A stretch of DNA of 60,080 nucleotides from Cyanobacteria bacterium FACHB-63 (lineage in GTDB: Bacteria; Cyanobacteriota; Cyanobacteriia; Leptolyngbyales; Leptolyngbyaceae). Below are positions 7,808 to 16,335 of the stretch, in pieces. Below the pieces are notes generated by a model. It did no database searches and had not been told where the DNA came from. It saw nothing but the letters and a program-made list of their open reading frames with translations. Where the stretch lies: contig JACJNX010000059.1 of the NCBI GenBank assembly GCA_014695255.1, positions 1 through 60,080 on the forward strand, read 5' to 3'. Numbering within the stretch: position 1 is the stretch's first letter; every line of letters starts with the position of its first letter. Both the position numbers and the translations under genes were made by a program.

Positions 7808-8449
7808 ATGAATATCATGGCTGACCTCTCTCCTCCTAAACAAAAGCTGTTAGATTGGCTCGAAGACTACATCGATCGCTATCATTCTGTACCGTCTTAC
7901 GATGAAATGGCAGCCGCGTTAGGCTACAAGTCAAAAGACACGATTCGCTATCATCTAACAGATTTGAGAGATGCGGGCTATGTGGCTTGGAGAGAAGGAG
8001 CCGTAAAGTCACTCGTGATTTGTAAACCCCGATCGCGTAACATTCCGATTCTGGGTGTGATTGCAGCAGGCGGACTGCTCGAAGCTTTTGCAGAGTCAGA
8101 AGTTGAAGAATATATTGATGTTTCTACCCTGCCGCATTTTGCTGGAAAACGACGGCAGCAAATGAGCCAGTATTTTGCGCTACGAGTTCGAGGAGACAGC
8201 ATGATCGGAGCGGCGATCGCAGACGGCGATGTGGTGATTCTTAGAAAAGAACCGGAGCCACACCTGATCAAAAACGGTGAGATTGTCGCAGCCCGATTTG
8301 AAACGCAAACTACTTTGAAGCATTTGTTCTGGAGCGGTGATCAAATTTTCTTGCAGCCTGCAAATCCAACCTATCCGGTGATCGAGAAACAGGCGGATGA
8401 AGTGACGATCGAAGGCGTATTTGTTGGCTTGGTACGCGGTTTAGTCTGA
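7808..8449 (+). CDS. lexA: LexA-family repressor with intact self-cleavage residues
   Basis: The protein has 213 aa. The N-terminal winged helix (residues 9-70) includes VPSYDEMAAALGYKSKDTIR. The C-terminal S24 peptidase domain has the scissile bond A87-G88 (in VIAAGGLL), catalytic Ser131 (RGDSMIGAAIADGD) and catalytic Lys171 (TTLKHL). Some cyanobacterial LexA proteins have lost the cleavage site; this one keeps all three elements, so RecA-stimulated autocleavage and a classical SOS-type response are plausible. The start could also be ATG 7817 (residue 4); neither has a good ribosome site. Confidence 0.93.
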   Translation: MNIMADLSPPKQKLLDWLEDYIDRYHSVPSYDEMAAALGYKSKDTIRYHLTDLRDAGYVAWREGAVKSLVICKPRSRNIPILGVIAAGGLLEAFAESEVEEYIDVSTLPHFAGKRRQQMSQYFALRVRGDSMIGAAIADGDVVILRKEPEPHLIKNGEIVAARFETQTTLKHLFWSGDQIFLQPANPTYPVIEKQADEVTIEGVFVGLVRGLV

Positions 8450-8539
8450 CTGGAAATCACCTTCCGTTTAGCTCCCAGGGTAGAGATTCCTCTAATTTGA
8501 AACTGAAACAATAGAACCATCTCTCTCAAAGTGAATTCT

Positions 8540-9433
8540 ATGACTTTCAGTTTCTTTGATTTAATTTGGGTGTTTTTCATTTTTTCTTCATTACAACCGC
8601 TCTGGCAACGGCGGCAAACTGAAACGAGACGGTACAACACGCTCAAAGACATTGAACGCAAGCGCAATAGCCGAGTAATCTTACTGGTGCATCGTCAAGA
8701 GTCAATTAGCTTGTTGGGAATTCCGCTCTCTCGCTACATCACGATCGAAGATTCTGAACAAATCCTGCGGGCGATTCGCCTCACGCCGCCGGATGTGCCG
8801 ATCGATTTAATTCTGCATACGCCCGGTGGGCTGGTACTTGCAACCGAACAGATCGCTCGCGCTCTGATTCGCCATCCTGCAAAAGTCACCGTGTATGTGC
8901 CGCACTATGCAATGAGCGGTGGAACGATGTTGGCGTTGGCAGCAGACGAAATTGTAATGGATGCAAACGCGGTCTTAGGTCCTGTTGATCCGCAGTTGGG
9001 CAACTTCCCCGCCGCTAGCGTTTTGAAAGTTGTAGAAGATAAGCCGATCGGAGACATCGACGATCAAACATTAATCATGGCGGACTTGTCGCGTAAAGCG
9101 ATCGCGCAAGTTCAGCGCTTTGTTCGCACCTTGCTCAACGATACAGTTCCGAATCCAAAGATTGCGCCTGAGAAGGTAGAAGCGGTGATCGATGCGCTTA
9201 CCACTGGAAGAGTTACGCATGATTATCCGATTACCGTGGAAGAGGCTTCAGAGCTTGGATTGCCGATTACGGTGGGACTCGATCGCGAAATCTACGATCT
9301 GATGGAACTGTATCCGCAACCTCAAGGCGGTCGTCCTTCGGTGCAATATATTCCGCTACCGTATGAGCGCCGTCCTTCCTTGCCAGAGCCGAAAGGAAGA
9401 CCGCTCCCAGAAGCAGCACGGCTGCGTGATTAA
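8540..9433 (+). CDS. SDH-family (ClpP/SppA-fold) serine protease, membrane-anchored
   Basis: The predicted product has 297 aa from ATG 8540; a GTG at 8531 is the alternative. An N-terminal hydrophobic segment (FFDLIWVFFIFSSLQPLW) anchors it. The rest matches the serine dehydrogenase proteinase family with a crotonase/ClpP fold: IDLILHTPGGLVLATEQIA, then PHYAMSGGTMLALAADEI, where the Ser after AM is the expected nucleophile, and MDANAVLGPVDPQLG. Such proteins resemble signal-peptide peptidase A; substrates in cyanobacteria are unknown. It is rightward after lexA with an 81-90 bp gap. Confidence 0.85.
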   Translation: MTFSFFDLIWVFFIFSSLQPLWQRRQTETRRYNTLKDIERKRNSRVILLVHRQESISLLGIPLSRYITIEDSEQILRAIRLTPPDVPIDLILHTPGGLVLATEQIARALIRHPAKVTVYVPHYAMSGGTMLALAADEIVMDANAVLGPVDPQLGNFPAASVLKVVEDKPIGDIDDQTLIMADLSRKAIAQVQRFVRTLLNDTVPNPKIAPEKVEAVIDALTTGRVTHDYPITVEEASELGLPITVGLDREIYDLMELYPQPQGGRPSVQYIPLPYERRPSLPEPKGRPLPEAARLRD

Positions 9434-9590
9434 TCGAACTTACGCTTGCTCACCTGTTCCGCCTTGGTTTGGTCAGATAATTCTTGCCGTTCCAGTTGCC
9501 GCGATCGTTGTGCAGGATCGAAAGTCAACTGCATTGGGTGGAGGCTGTGATCCAACCCGAAGATGCGTTCCTGATTCGAGCCGCAACCCC

Positions 9591-9644
9591 AGCGAAAGTC
9601 ATGTCTTTATTGCCTAAGAGCGCAGCAAGGACATGGCTTTCGCT
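9591..9644. repeat. 15-bp inverted repeat (hairpin)
   Basis: AGCGAAAGTCATGTC (9591-9605) and GACATGGCTTTCGCT (9630-9644) match at 14 of 15 positions with a 24-nt spacer. It lies 157 bp downstream of the SDH protease gene and has no T-run, so a REP-like or element remnant is more likely than a simple terminator. Confidence 0.5.
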
Positions 9645-9799
9645 TAGCGGGATAAATTAACGATCGCCACCGCCATTAGCACCCTCTCCCTACTCACCTG
9701 TATCCAACTCCTCTCCAGCGCCCGCAAACACCTCGAATTCACCACTCAACGACTCAATCAAGTTCTTCGACAACCTGCAAGACTAATACCGCAACTTAC

Positions 9800-9967
9800 T
9801 TGTCAGAACGATCCAACAAGTCTGCGGAAGGATCACACGAAGCTGCGGGAAGATCACACGAAGCTGCGGAAAGGTTAAACGATCCTGCGGAAAGGTTAAA
9901 CGATCCTGCGGAATCCTACAGCGAGTCTGCGAACAGATCACATCAACCTGCGAAAAGATCACACCCG
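9800..9967. repeat. 21-bp tandem repeat, eight units
   Basis: Units of exactly 21 bp follow one another with the core CTGCGGAAAGGTTAAACGAT; the first (9800-9820) is degenerate. Because 21 is a multiple of three, every frame gives a seven-residue repeat: on the plus strand AERLNDP, on the minus strand PQDRLTF. The plus frame 9800-10048 and minus frame 9783-9983 are both open, but neither has a ribosome site or recognisable domain. Adjacent units are more alike than distant ones, the pattern expected of local duplication. Confidence 0.8.
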
Positions 9968-10067
9968 ATCGCGCTTTACACAAACTCCATCGTTGCTCAC
10001 TTCACTTTAAAGATTGCAAAAACCGCAACGATCGTCTTTCATGCGTGACTGTAGTCGGGAATTTTGT

Positions 10068-10196
10068 CTTCAGATACCTGATTGACTGACGAAGCCCTGA
10101 AAGTCCTTTCGCTGCGTTGTGGTTCGCCCGTGAATTGCATTCACGGGCGGGGCAATGCGATGAACGAAGATTTGTCAGTCAACCAGCTTCAGATAC
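10068..10196. mobile_element. 109-bp MITE-like element with 10-bp target duplication
   Basis: The direct repeat CTTCAGATAC occurs at 10068-10077 and 10187-10196. Between them lies a 109-bp element (10078-10186) with terminal inverted repeats of 16 bp: left CTGATTGACTGACGAA, right the reverse complement of CTGGTTGACTGACAAA, 14 of 16 identical. Inside is a perfect 11-bp hairpin (10125-10135 with 10139-10149). There is no coding capacity. A 9-12 bp duplication is typical of IS4-type transposition, so mobilisation in trans by such a transposase is an inference. It ends 32 bp before the next ATG. Confidence 0.75.
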
Positions 10197-10218
10197 TCAG
10201 ATCAACAACATCCTAACT

Positions 10219-10593
10219 ATGACGACACAGAATACCAGCAACCGAATCAGACCAGAATACATAGAACAAGGAGAAGCCGTTCTTCACGGATTGCGTACCT
10301 TGATCGATTATCAGCCTTTGCGCCAAGAAGCTTCGATCGTAGGCATCGAAGAAGCCTATGCAAAGATGCAAGCCGCACAAGAGAAAGAAGCCCGACTCAA
10401 AGCAGAATCTCGCATTGCCCTCGAAGAAGCCCGCATTGCAGAATGGGAGTTTCACAACTGCATTCTTGAAGCCAAGGCAGCGGTGATTGCTCAATATGGT
10501 GCAGACAGTCCTCAACTGCAAACCGTCGGACTGAAGCGCAAATCGACGTACAAGCGCCCCACTCGCCAAGCGAAAACCGCCGAACCCGTTTAA
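10219..10593 (+). CDS. conserved small protein of unknown function
   Basis: The start at ATG 10219 (124 aa) gives the compact product beginning MTTQNTSNRIRPEY; a longer frame from 10117 would run through the MITE and is rejected. The protein is mostly helical and charged, with a coiled-coil-like middle (EKEARLKAESRIALEEARIA) and a basic C-terminus with VGLKRKSTYKRPTR. That last motif is familiar to me from hypothetical proteins of several bacteria, but no function is known. The MITE insertion lies just upstream and may supply or disturb its leader. Confidence 0.7.
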   Translation: MTTQNTSNRIRPEYIEQGEAVLHGLRTLIDYQPLRQEASIVGIEEAYAKMQAAQEKEARLKAESRIALEEARIAEWEFHNCILEAKAAVIAQYGADSPQLQTVGLKRKSTYKRPTRQAKTAEPV

Positions 10594-10675
10594 TTCTTTG
10601 ATCAGGTGCTTCGTGCGACCGCATCAGACATTGATGACGATCGCATTTTTTACCCAAACATTACTCGCTGCAAAT

Positions 10676-13384
10676 TCAAGCACTCACCTTGAACGCTTGC
10701 ACCGATTGTTCCAGCGACTTCGCAACGCTGACCGTTTCTCTGAGTGAACTGGAAACTTCAAGCGAGGAACTTGAGGTATGTTTTGCCACCTCAGCGATCG
10801 TCGTCATCAACTGCGACACCGTGTTTGAGGTACTCACCTGTGACACCGTTGCTTCCGAAATCGAATGCACAATCTGATCAATCTGTTGCGACACCTGCAT
10901 AATCTGCTCTAAGCTCTGTTTTGCCGACTCCACCGATTGAGTTCCATTCACCACCTGAGCGGTACTCTTCTCCATTGCGTCCACCATCTCGACCGCTTCT
11001 TTCTGAATCGTCGTCACCAACTGCGAAATCTCATGCGTTGCCGCAGAAGCCCGACTCGCCAACGCGCTGACTTCCTCTGCGATCGTGGCAAATCCCTGAT
11101 GTTCCTCGCTACGGCTCGCTTCAATGCCAGCATTCACCGCCAACACATTCGTCTGCGTTTCGATCTGATTGATTAACAACACAGCTTTTGAGATTTGTTG
11201 AGCCGATTCTCCCAGCCGTTTAACCTTCTTCGCCGCTTCGCTAATCGATTGCCGTAGCTCGTCCATGCTCTCAGAAGTTTGATTCACAGCGAACTTACCC
11301 GCTTGTGCCGTCAGCGCTGCTGTATGGCTCACTTCCGCGGCTTGCTTGGCGCGCTCTGCAACGGTGTGAATCGATCGTACCATCTGATCAAGACAGTTCA
11401 GCGTCACTTGAGTTTCTTCTGCTTGCTTGAGGGCATCTTCAGACAACGATCGCACCGCCCCCTCATGCTGGCTCAACGAAGCGTTCACTTCGAGAGCGCT
11501 TTGTTTGACCTGCTGCACAATGCGCTGGAGGCTTTCAACGATCGTATTAAAAAAGTCGGCAACGGTACCAATCTCTGCATCGCTCACGGTTGCCCGGATG
11601 GTTAAATCGCCGTGTGCCGCTTTTTCTGCTTGCTGCATCAGTTCGAGAAGCTGCGTTTGCAGCGATTCTCGTTGCGCTTGGCGGTCTTGTGCTAGGGCGG
11701 CTTGGGCTTGCGCTGCTTCCCGTTGAGCCGCTAAATTGACTTGCTCGATCGCGTATGCCAAATGCAGGGCAACTTGCATAAATAAACTGATCTCCGAGGG
11801 TTGCCACTGACGCGGCGCGCTGCATTGATGCGCCACCAGCAATCCGATTAAGTTGCCTTCCACCACCATCGGCGCAACAATATTCGCTTTCACCTCGAAG
11901 GGTTCTAACTGTCCCCGGTAACACGGATCAAGATCCGCTTCAGCAATGTTCGGAATCGCATGAACCCGACCTGCGCGATACTTTTCGACATAGTGTTCTG
12001 CAAAACAAGGATCAGCGATTCTCGCTCCGAGCGCTGCTGGAAACTGCATTGCCACCGACTCAGCAATCACGCTGCCTTGCCAGTTCTCATCAAAGAGATA
12101 GACGATCGCACGATCGACATTCAGCAGATAGCGAACTTCTCGAACGCCAGTTTGGACAATCTGATCAAAATCAATCGATTTGCGAATATTGAAGGCGACT
12201 TGATTAAGCTGCTGTAGCTGATCTACGTTTTTCGATTGTTCGCGCATCGAGTGTTCGATCGTCTCTGCCATGTGATCAATCACTTGACCAAATGCTGCAA
12301 TCTCGTCGCTGCCTTTGACGTTTAATCGGGTGCTGAAATCGCCGTCTGACAGCTTCTGCACCCGATTTTTCATCAGATGGATGCGACGAGTTAAAGCATT
12401 GGCAAGCAGGATGGCGATGAATCCAGAGGCGATCGCGGTTCCGCTACTCATGAGTAAAACCCACAGGCGCGAAGGTTCCGAAATCTGCTCAGCAGGAGCG
12501 CTGAGAATAATGCGCCAGTTCAGTTCTGGTAGCTGCTCGATTGGGGCGATCGGGGCTTGAGTCAGAAACAAACGGCGCTGCGTTTGGTCGTTTGTCCAGA
12601 ACTTACTTTGTAGAGTGCGTGAATCGGCAAAGCTGTTTAGGGCGCTTGAGTTTGAGTTGGAAGCGATCACAAAGCGATTAGCGCTATCTATGATGCTATA
12701 GGGTTGAGACGCTGTGGGAATCAGGTCTGCAAGGTTACGAGTCGGCAGAGTGGCTCGGACGATCGCAGTGGTTTTTCCGGTCGTACTATCTTGGATAGAC
12801 TGGCTGAAATACAACACCGTCTGGTTTTCATTTTCGATCGCAGCACTCAGGCTCACTCGATCCGCTTTGAGTGCTGCCTGAAAGTAAGACTCTTGCGCTT
12901 GGTTGGGAATGATCTGCGGCTGAGTTTGCAGAAGCGCAGTTCCGTTTGGATCGAAGATCACAATATTGCTATAAATGCCATAAGCCTGAGTTGCTCGATC
13001 GAGAGCAATGGCGCGATCTGCGGGAGACATGCTATCCCACACTTGCACATCATTCAGCATAGGAAGCGTTGCGATCGTGCTGAGTTCTGCGTGTCTCTGC
13101 TTAATGTAGTATCGGACAGCATCACTCGTCATTCTGGCGCTAAGTTGCTGAAGCTCTATTGCTTGATTGACAGTACGCTCGTTTAATCGATAGCTCACAA
13201 TACCCACTGCTAAAGTCGGCAGCATTCCCAGCGCGATCGCGATCGCAGCAACTTGATGTCTAAAGCTCAGGGGTCTAAAGCGGGATGACAGCCGACTGGA
13301 TGGCGTTGAAGATTGAGTAGACTCTTCTGCTGCATCAACTGACGCAGCAGGAACAAAGCGCTGGAGCGAATCAATTTTGAACAT
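10676..13384 (-). CDS. methyl-accepting chemotaxis protein, Cache-HAMP-GAF-MCP
   Basis: The predicted 902-aa receptor has, in order, a polar cytoplasmic start, TM1 at about 42-62 (VAAIAIALGMLPTLAVG), an extracytoplasmic Cache-like sensor to about residue 305, TM2 at about 308-332 (LWVLLMSSGTAIASGFIAIL), HAMP, a GAF domain (about 400-560) and a C-terminal MCP signalling hairpin with tip IETQTNVLAVNAGIEASR. The layout resembles the PilJ/phototaxis receptors of cyanobacteria, which steer type IV pili; that role is inferred. No che genes are adjacent. ATG 13384 is preferred over 13426; neither has a strong ribosome site. The GAF lacks an obvious bilin-binding Cys motif, but I cannot exclude one. 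Confidence 0.9.
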   Translation of the reverse strand: MFKIDSLQRFVPAASVDAAEESTQSSTPSSRLSSRFRPLSFRHQVAAIAIALGMLPTLAVGIVSYRLNERTVNQAIELQQLSARMTSDAVRYYIKQRHAELSTIATLPMLNDVQVWDSMSPADRAIALDRATQAYGIYSNIVIFDPNGTALLQTQPQIIPNQAQESYFQAALKADRVSLSAAIENENQTVLYFSQSIQDSTTGKTTAIVRATLPTRNLADLIPTASQPYSIIDSANRFVIASNSNSSALNSFADSRTLQSKFWTNDQTQRRLFLTQAPIAPIEQLPELNWRIILSAPAEQISEPSRLWVLLMSSGTAIASGFIAILLANALTRRIHLMKNRVQKLSDGDFSTRLNVKGSDEIAAFGQVIDHMAETIEHSMREQSKNVDQLQQLNQVAFNIRKSIDFDQIVQTGVREVRYLLNVDRAIVYLFDENWQGSVIAESVAMQFPAALGARIADPCFAEHYVEKYRAGRVHAIPNIAEADLDPCYRGQLEPFEVKANIVAPMVVEGNLIGLLVAHQCSAPRQWQPSEISLFMQVALHLAYAIEQVNLAAQREAAQAQAALAQDRQAQRESLQTQLLELMQQAEKAAHGDLTIRATVSDAEIGTVADFFNTIVESLQRIVQQVKQSALEVNASLSQHEGAVRSLSEDALKQAEETQVTLNCLDQMVRSIHTVAERAKQAAEVSHTAALTAQAGKFAVNQTSESMDELRQSISEAAKKVKRLGESAQQISKAVLLINQIETQTNVLAVNAGIEASRSEEHQGFATIAEEVSALASRASAATHEISQLVTTIQKEAVEMVDAMEKSTAQVVNGTQSVESAKQSLEQIMQVSQQIDQIVHSISEATVSQVSTSNTVSQLMTTIAEVAKHTSSSSLEVSSSLRETVSVAKSLEQSVQAFKVSA

Positions 13385-13781
13385 AGTACAGGCATTTCTT
13401 AGAACGAATTCAGGAACAGAATCCACGTCAGAGTTTGAAGTGACGAATTGAATTCAGTATTTCTACGGTTTTCATCCGTTAGCAGAAATTGTGTCACTAA
13501 TGCCTTACTCTGTCGAGAGTGTTTAGCGCATTTTTTTCCAACTTCACTCTATAGACAATTTAGAAAAAACCTGTTATGTGATCTCGATCGTTCGTCGCAG
13601 GATCTTGGGTTCAGTCACGTTGAAATCGCAGCATGGCGAAGCCTGCCCCAGCCCGCTCCGTGTACACACAAGTCTGAAATCTGTGTACACGATAGCTCAC
13701 AGGAGAGGATTGAAGTGAGGGCGGATCGGGGGCTTATGTTAGTTAGCCTTGTCTACTTAGCTTCACTCGAATCAAAGCATC
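13385..13781. other. 397-bp intergenic region upstream of the chemoreceptor
   Basis: The only structure I can support is the inverted repeat at 13659-13691. No ORF shows protein-like character. Promoters for the leftward chemoreceptor gene should lie here. Confidence 0.5.
13659..13691. promoter_or_regulatory. 10-bp inverted repeat made of two GTGTACAC palindromes
   Basis: CGTGTACACA (13659-13668) and TGTGTACACG (13682-13691) are exact reverse complements. Each arm itself contains the palindrome GTGTACAC; the centres are 23 bp apart, about two helical turns. This geometry suits two cooperating regulator dimers. It lies about 275 bp upstream of the chemoreceptor ATG and just beyond the 3' end of the methyltransferase gene. 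Confidence 0.45.
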
Positions 13782-14963
13782 TTATGGACTGAGTAAAATC
13801 AATTGCTGTGATTGCAGCGATCGTATCTGCTCCAACGAAAGCGAAACTTCGGAGAGAATGTCTTTCACCGATCGCGTTTGATTGCCATCGCAAGCCTTGA
13901 GAAACGCAAACTCATCCTCGGACAAGTTGATGATTTGGTAGTCGTAGTTAAACAAACAGCGACTTTCCCAACCATCCATACAAGGACTCCGCTCAGGAAT
14001 AGCATTTAACAGCGCTTCGTCAGAACTCCAGTCCGATCGCGGTAGCTCTCCTTTACTCAGAAAGAATTCATAGTGAGTGACGGACTCTGGATCGAGCAGT
14101 TCAATCAGGCGATATCGTTCTCGATCGCTCAGTTGTTCTGCCCGTTCCAATAGTTCAGGGTGATTGAACAATCGCGACGCTTCCCACTGACGCGGATTAG
14201 AAAAGCCCAAGAATTCTAAGCCCGAAGCATCAATCAACTCAAACAGCGTATGAATGTTGTAATCGACTTCTTGCGGATGCACATACATATCGGCAAAACA
14301 TTCATCTCGCGTGTTTTCCATCGACCAGCGCTCCTGCTCCCGGCGCACCAAGCGATTATTTGGAGGCAACGACGCGAACAGTTGTCGCCCGATCGCGACT
14401 CCTTCCCGATAGTTGGAGCGATCAGACTGCAACAGCGCGATCGCTTCCTGCATGAGTTGAATTTCATGTCGTCCCAATTCTGAATACACAAAGATGTGCA
14501 TCAATCCACCGGGCGCAAGTTTGGCAGAGAGAGATTGAATCCCCCGAATCGGATCGGGTAAATGATGCAGAACGCCAACGCAATTAATCAGGTCAAACTG
14601 CCCTGACAATTGATCCGCATCGTAAAGGCTGAGGTGATGGAACTCGACGCGATCGGCTCCCGATCGTTGACAGCGTTCTTGTGCAACCGACAAGGCTCCC
14701 GAACTCAGATCGATTCCAGTCACATGAGCCTGCGGATTCAAGTGAACGAGATATTCAGTCCCTACCCCTGTTCCACAGCCCGCGTCTAAAATTCGGACAT
14801 CTTGGCGAGTTGGCTTCTGTCCGGTGCAAAAACTGTAAGCAGCAAGCCAATTCCAGCGCCAGTTATATCCGGGCGGTGGCTCATCTAATAAAGGCTCTGG
14901 GGGAAAAGGATAGGTATTATAAAGCGCAGCAACCGCAGCACTAATCGTTTGAGAGTCTGACAT
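13782..14963 (-). CDS. class I SAM-dependent methyltransferase with C-terminal extension
   Basis: The 393-aa protein begins with a lead typical of a cyanobacterial methyltransferase group (AALYNTYPFPPEPL). Its Rossmann core has motif I ILDAGCGTGVGTEYL (about 58-72), the acidic residue of motif II (TGIDLSSGAL) and NCVGVLHHLPDP. After residue 210 comes an extra domain of about 180 residues ending in a possible winged-helix-like segment (DEFAFLKACDGNQTRSV). The substrate is unknown. It stands alone, transcribed away from the phasin-like gene. Confidence 0.85.
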   Translation of the reverse strand: MSDSQTISAAVAALYNTYPFPPEPLLDEPPPGYNWRWNWLAAYSFCTGQKPTRQDVRILDAGCGTGVGTEYLVHLNPQAHVTGIDLSSGALSVAQERCQRSGADRVEFHHLSLYDADQLSGQFDLINCVGVLHHLPDPIRGIQSLSAKLAPGGLMHIFVYSELGRHEIQLMQEAIALLQSDRSNYREGVAIGRQLFASLPPNNRLVRREQERWSMENTRDECFADMYVHPQEVDYNIHTLFELIDASGLEFLGFSNPRQWEASRLFNHPELLERAEQLSDRERYRLIELLDPESVTHYEFFLSKGELPRSDWSSDEALLNAIPERSPCMDGWESRCLFNYDYQIINLSEDEFAFLKACDGNQTRSVKDILSEVSLSLEQIRSLQSQQLILLSP

Positions 14964-15104
14964 AGTTAGGAAAAATCACAGCAAGCCGGTATAGATCTAG
15001 TCTCTCATCCGATGCGCCCCTGTGACGGGAAACCGTCCTGTTGCGAATCGATCGAGATTTGCCACAATGGACGAAGCGGAACCGATCAGGCTACACAAAA
15101 AATC

Positions 15105-15428
15105 ATGGATAACAATAATTGGATCACGCAGCTTCTGATGTTGGGTGTGGGAACAACTTCTCTGGTTGCCGAAAGACTCAAACAAGTGGGTGATCAGTGG
15201 GTAAAAGACGGCAAGCTAGACCCTGAGCAGGCAAAGGGTTTTGTCGATGATTTGATGGCTCAATTGAAAACGGAGCAGGGCGGATTTGAAGCTCAGATGC
15301 AGCGTCAGCTTCGCAATATGCTGATGGATCTCGGTGTACCGCGCCAAGCCGAGATGGATGAATTGCGGGGACGACTCGATCGCCTAGAACGCCAACTGCG
15401 CGATTTAGAAAATAAGCTCTGGAAATAG
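15105..15428 (+). CDS. phasin-like coiled-coil protein
   Basis: The 107-aa product starts at ATG 15105 with MDNNNWITQLLMLGVGTTSL, an amphipathic N-terminal helix, followed by VAERLKQVGDQWVKDGKLD and a long C-terminal coiled coil (LRGRLDRLERQLRDLENKLW). The pattern is that of proteins annotated as phasin family in cyanobacteria, some of which coat polyhydroxyalkanoate granules. Whether this strain makes such granules cannot be seen here. It is 37 bp upstream of the FKBP gene on the same strand, a possible transcript mate. Confidence 0.75.
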   Translation: MDNNNWITQLLMLGVGTTSLVAERLKQVGDQWVKDGKLDPEQAKGFVDDLMAQLKTEQGGFEAQMQRQLRNMLMDLGVPRQAEMDELRGRLDRLERQLRDLENKLWK

Positions 15429-15465
15429 TGTCAGAATTAGAAAGCACATTCGAGAGGACTGATCG

Positions 15466-15993
15466 ATGAGAGAGATTTTGATCAGTTTCGGCGTGATGGT
15501 GGTTTGCGTAGTGCTGCTGATTGTGGCACAAGTGACGGGTTCGCGGGACAGTGCGATCGCGGCAAACCTAACCGAAACCGAGACTGCTCCTGTTGTTCAA
15601 GTGGCTCAAGCTGCTGATCTTAAACCTATGACAACTCCTAACGCAGAGAATAAAGAAACGGTCACAACAGCTTCTGGACTGAAATACACCGAGGTTGTTG
15701 AAGGAACGGGTGCAACGCCCCAAGAAGGTCAAGTCGTGACAGTGCATTATACGGGCACGTTAACTGACGGAACGAAGTTTGATAGTTCCCGCGATCGAGG
15801 TCAGCCATTTAAGTTCAAGATTGGCGTGGGTCAAGTGATCAAGGGCTGGGATGAAGGAGTCGGCACGATGAAAGTCGGCGGACGACGAATGCTGGAGATT
15901 CCGCCAGACTTAGGTTATGGCAGTCGCGGTATTGGTCCGATTCCACCGAATGCGACGCTGCTCTTTGATGTGGAATTGCTTAAAGTTGGCTAA
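15466..15993 (+). CDS. FKBP-type peptidyl-prolyl isomerase, membrane-anchored or secreted
   Basis: The 175-aa protein has an N-terminal hydrophobic segment ([18 protein letters not shown]), a linker of about 45 residues, and an FKBP domain from about residue 68 ([20 protein letters not shown]) with the active-site features [29 protein letters not shown] and [16 protein letters not shown]. It should catalyse proline isomerisation on proteins in the periplasm or thylakoid lumen; a lumenal place would parallel plant FKBP13. A clear terminator follows at 16018. Confidence 0.92.
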   Translation: MREILISFGVMVVCVVLLIVAQVTGSRDSAIAANLTETETAPVVQVAQAADLKPMTTPNAENKETVTTASGLKYTEVVEGTGATPQEGQVVTVHYTGTLTDGTKFDSSRDRGQPFKFKIGVGQVIKGWDEGVGTMKVGGRRMLEIPPDLGYGSRGIGPIPPNATLLFDVELLKVG

Positions 15994-16017
15994 GTCGAAA
16001 CTTAGTGATTTTTTCAG

Positions 16018-16051
16018 GCTCTCCAGGGTTAGTGCTGGAGGGCTTATTTTT
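16018..16051 (+). terminator. rho-independent terminator after the FKBP gene
   Basis: GCTCTCCAG (16018-16026) pairs with CTGGAGGGC (16035-16043), one G-U wobble, followed by TTATTTTT. Confidence 0.75.
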
Positions 16052-16106
16052 ATGGCGAAGTGCTTGATGGGACAGAGGCATCGAAGCGCTTTAATCGTTC
16101 GTCTTT

Positions 16107-16262
16107 ATATCCCTCATTTGTCACTTTGGCAGGAGCAAAAGCTGAAAACCTTGCCATACCTACGTTTTACTATTTTGTCATTTTCGAGCCGTCAAAACTG
16201 GAAACACGCGCTGTGACTATGTTCCAGAATTTGCTCCTGCCAAAGTGACAAATGAGGGATAT
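16107..16262. mobile_element. 156-bp MITE-like element with perfect 33-bp terminal inverted repeats
   Basis: The arm at 16107-16139 (ATATCCCTCATTTGTCACTT...) is the exact reverse complement of 16230-16262 over 33 bp, with 90 non-coding bp between. The ends read TA-TCCCTC and GAGGGA-TA, consistent with the TA target of IS630/Tc1-mariner elements, though the TA could belong to the arms. Perfect arms suggest a recent or still mobilisable copy. It ends 73 bp before the HLIP start codon, inside what should be that gene's promoter region. A plain long hairpin is the alternative reading. Confidence 0.7.
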
Positions 16263-16335
16263 TTGGTGATGGTCAAATCTTTTAAGAAGTGTTAACTTAT
16301 GTATCGTAATCTTTCTTTTGAAAGAGGGAATGGAC

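Larger units (their letters stand above)
9434..10218. other. 785-bp repeat-rich intergenic region
   Basis: It contains a near-perfect inverted repeat (9591-9644), an eight-unit 21-bp tandem repeat (9800-9967) and a miniature transposable element with target duplication (10068-10196). One frame from about 9645 to 9870 reads SARKHLEFTTQRLNQVL and then enters the repeat, but it has no start codon and may be a gene remnant. Confidence 0.6.

Noticed and set aside
9783-9983. Minus-strand ORF with xPQxRxx heptads as a gene
   Set aside because: It is a by-product of the 21-bp tandem repeat, which is open in several frames, and it lacks a ribosome site or domain.
10117-10218. Long N-terminus for the 124-aa protein
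   Set aside because: This stretch is the right half of the MITE and its target duplication, so the extension is accidental.
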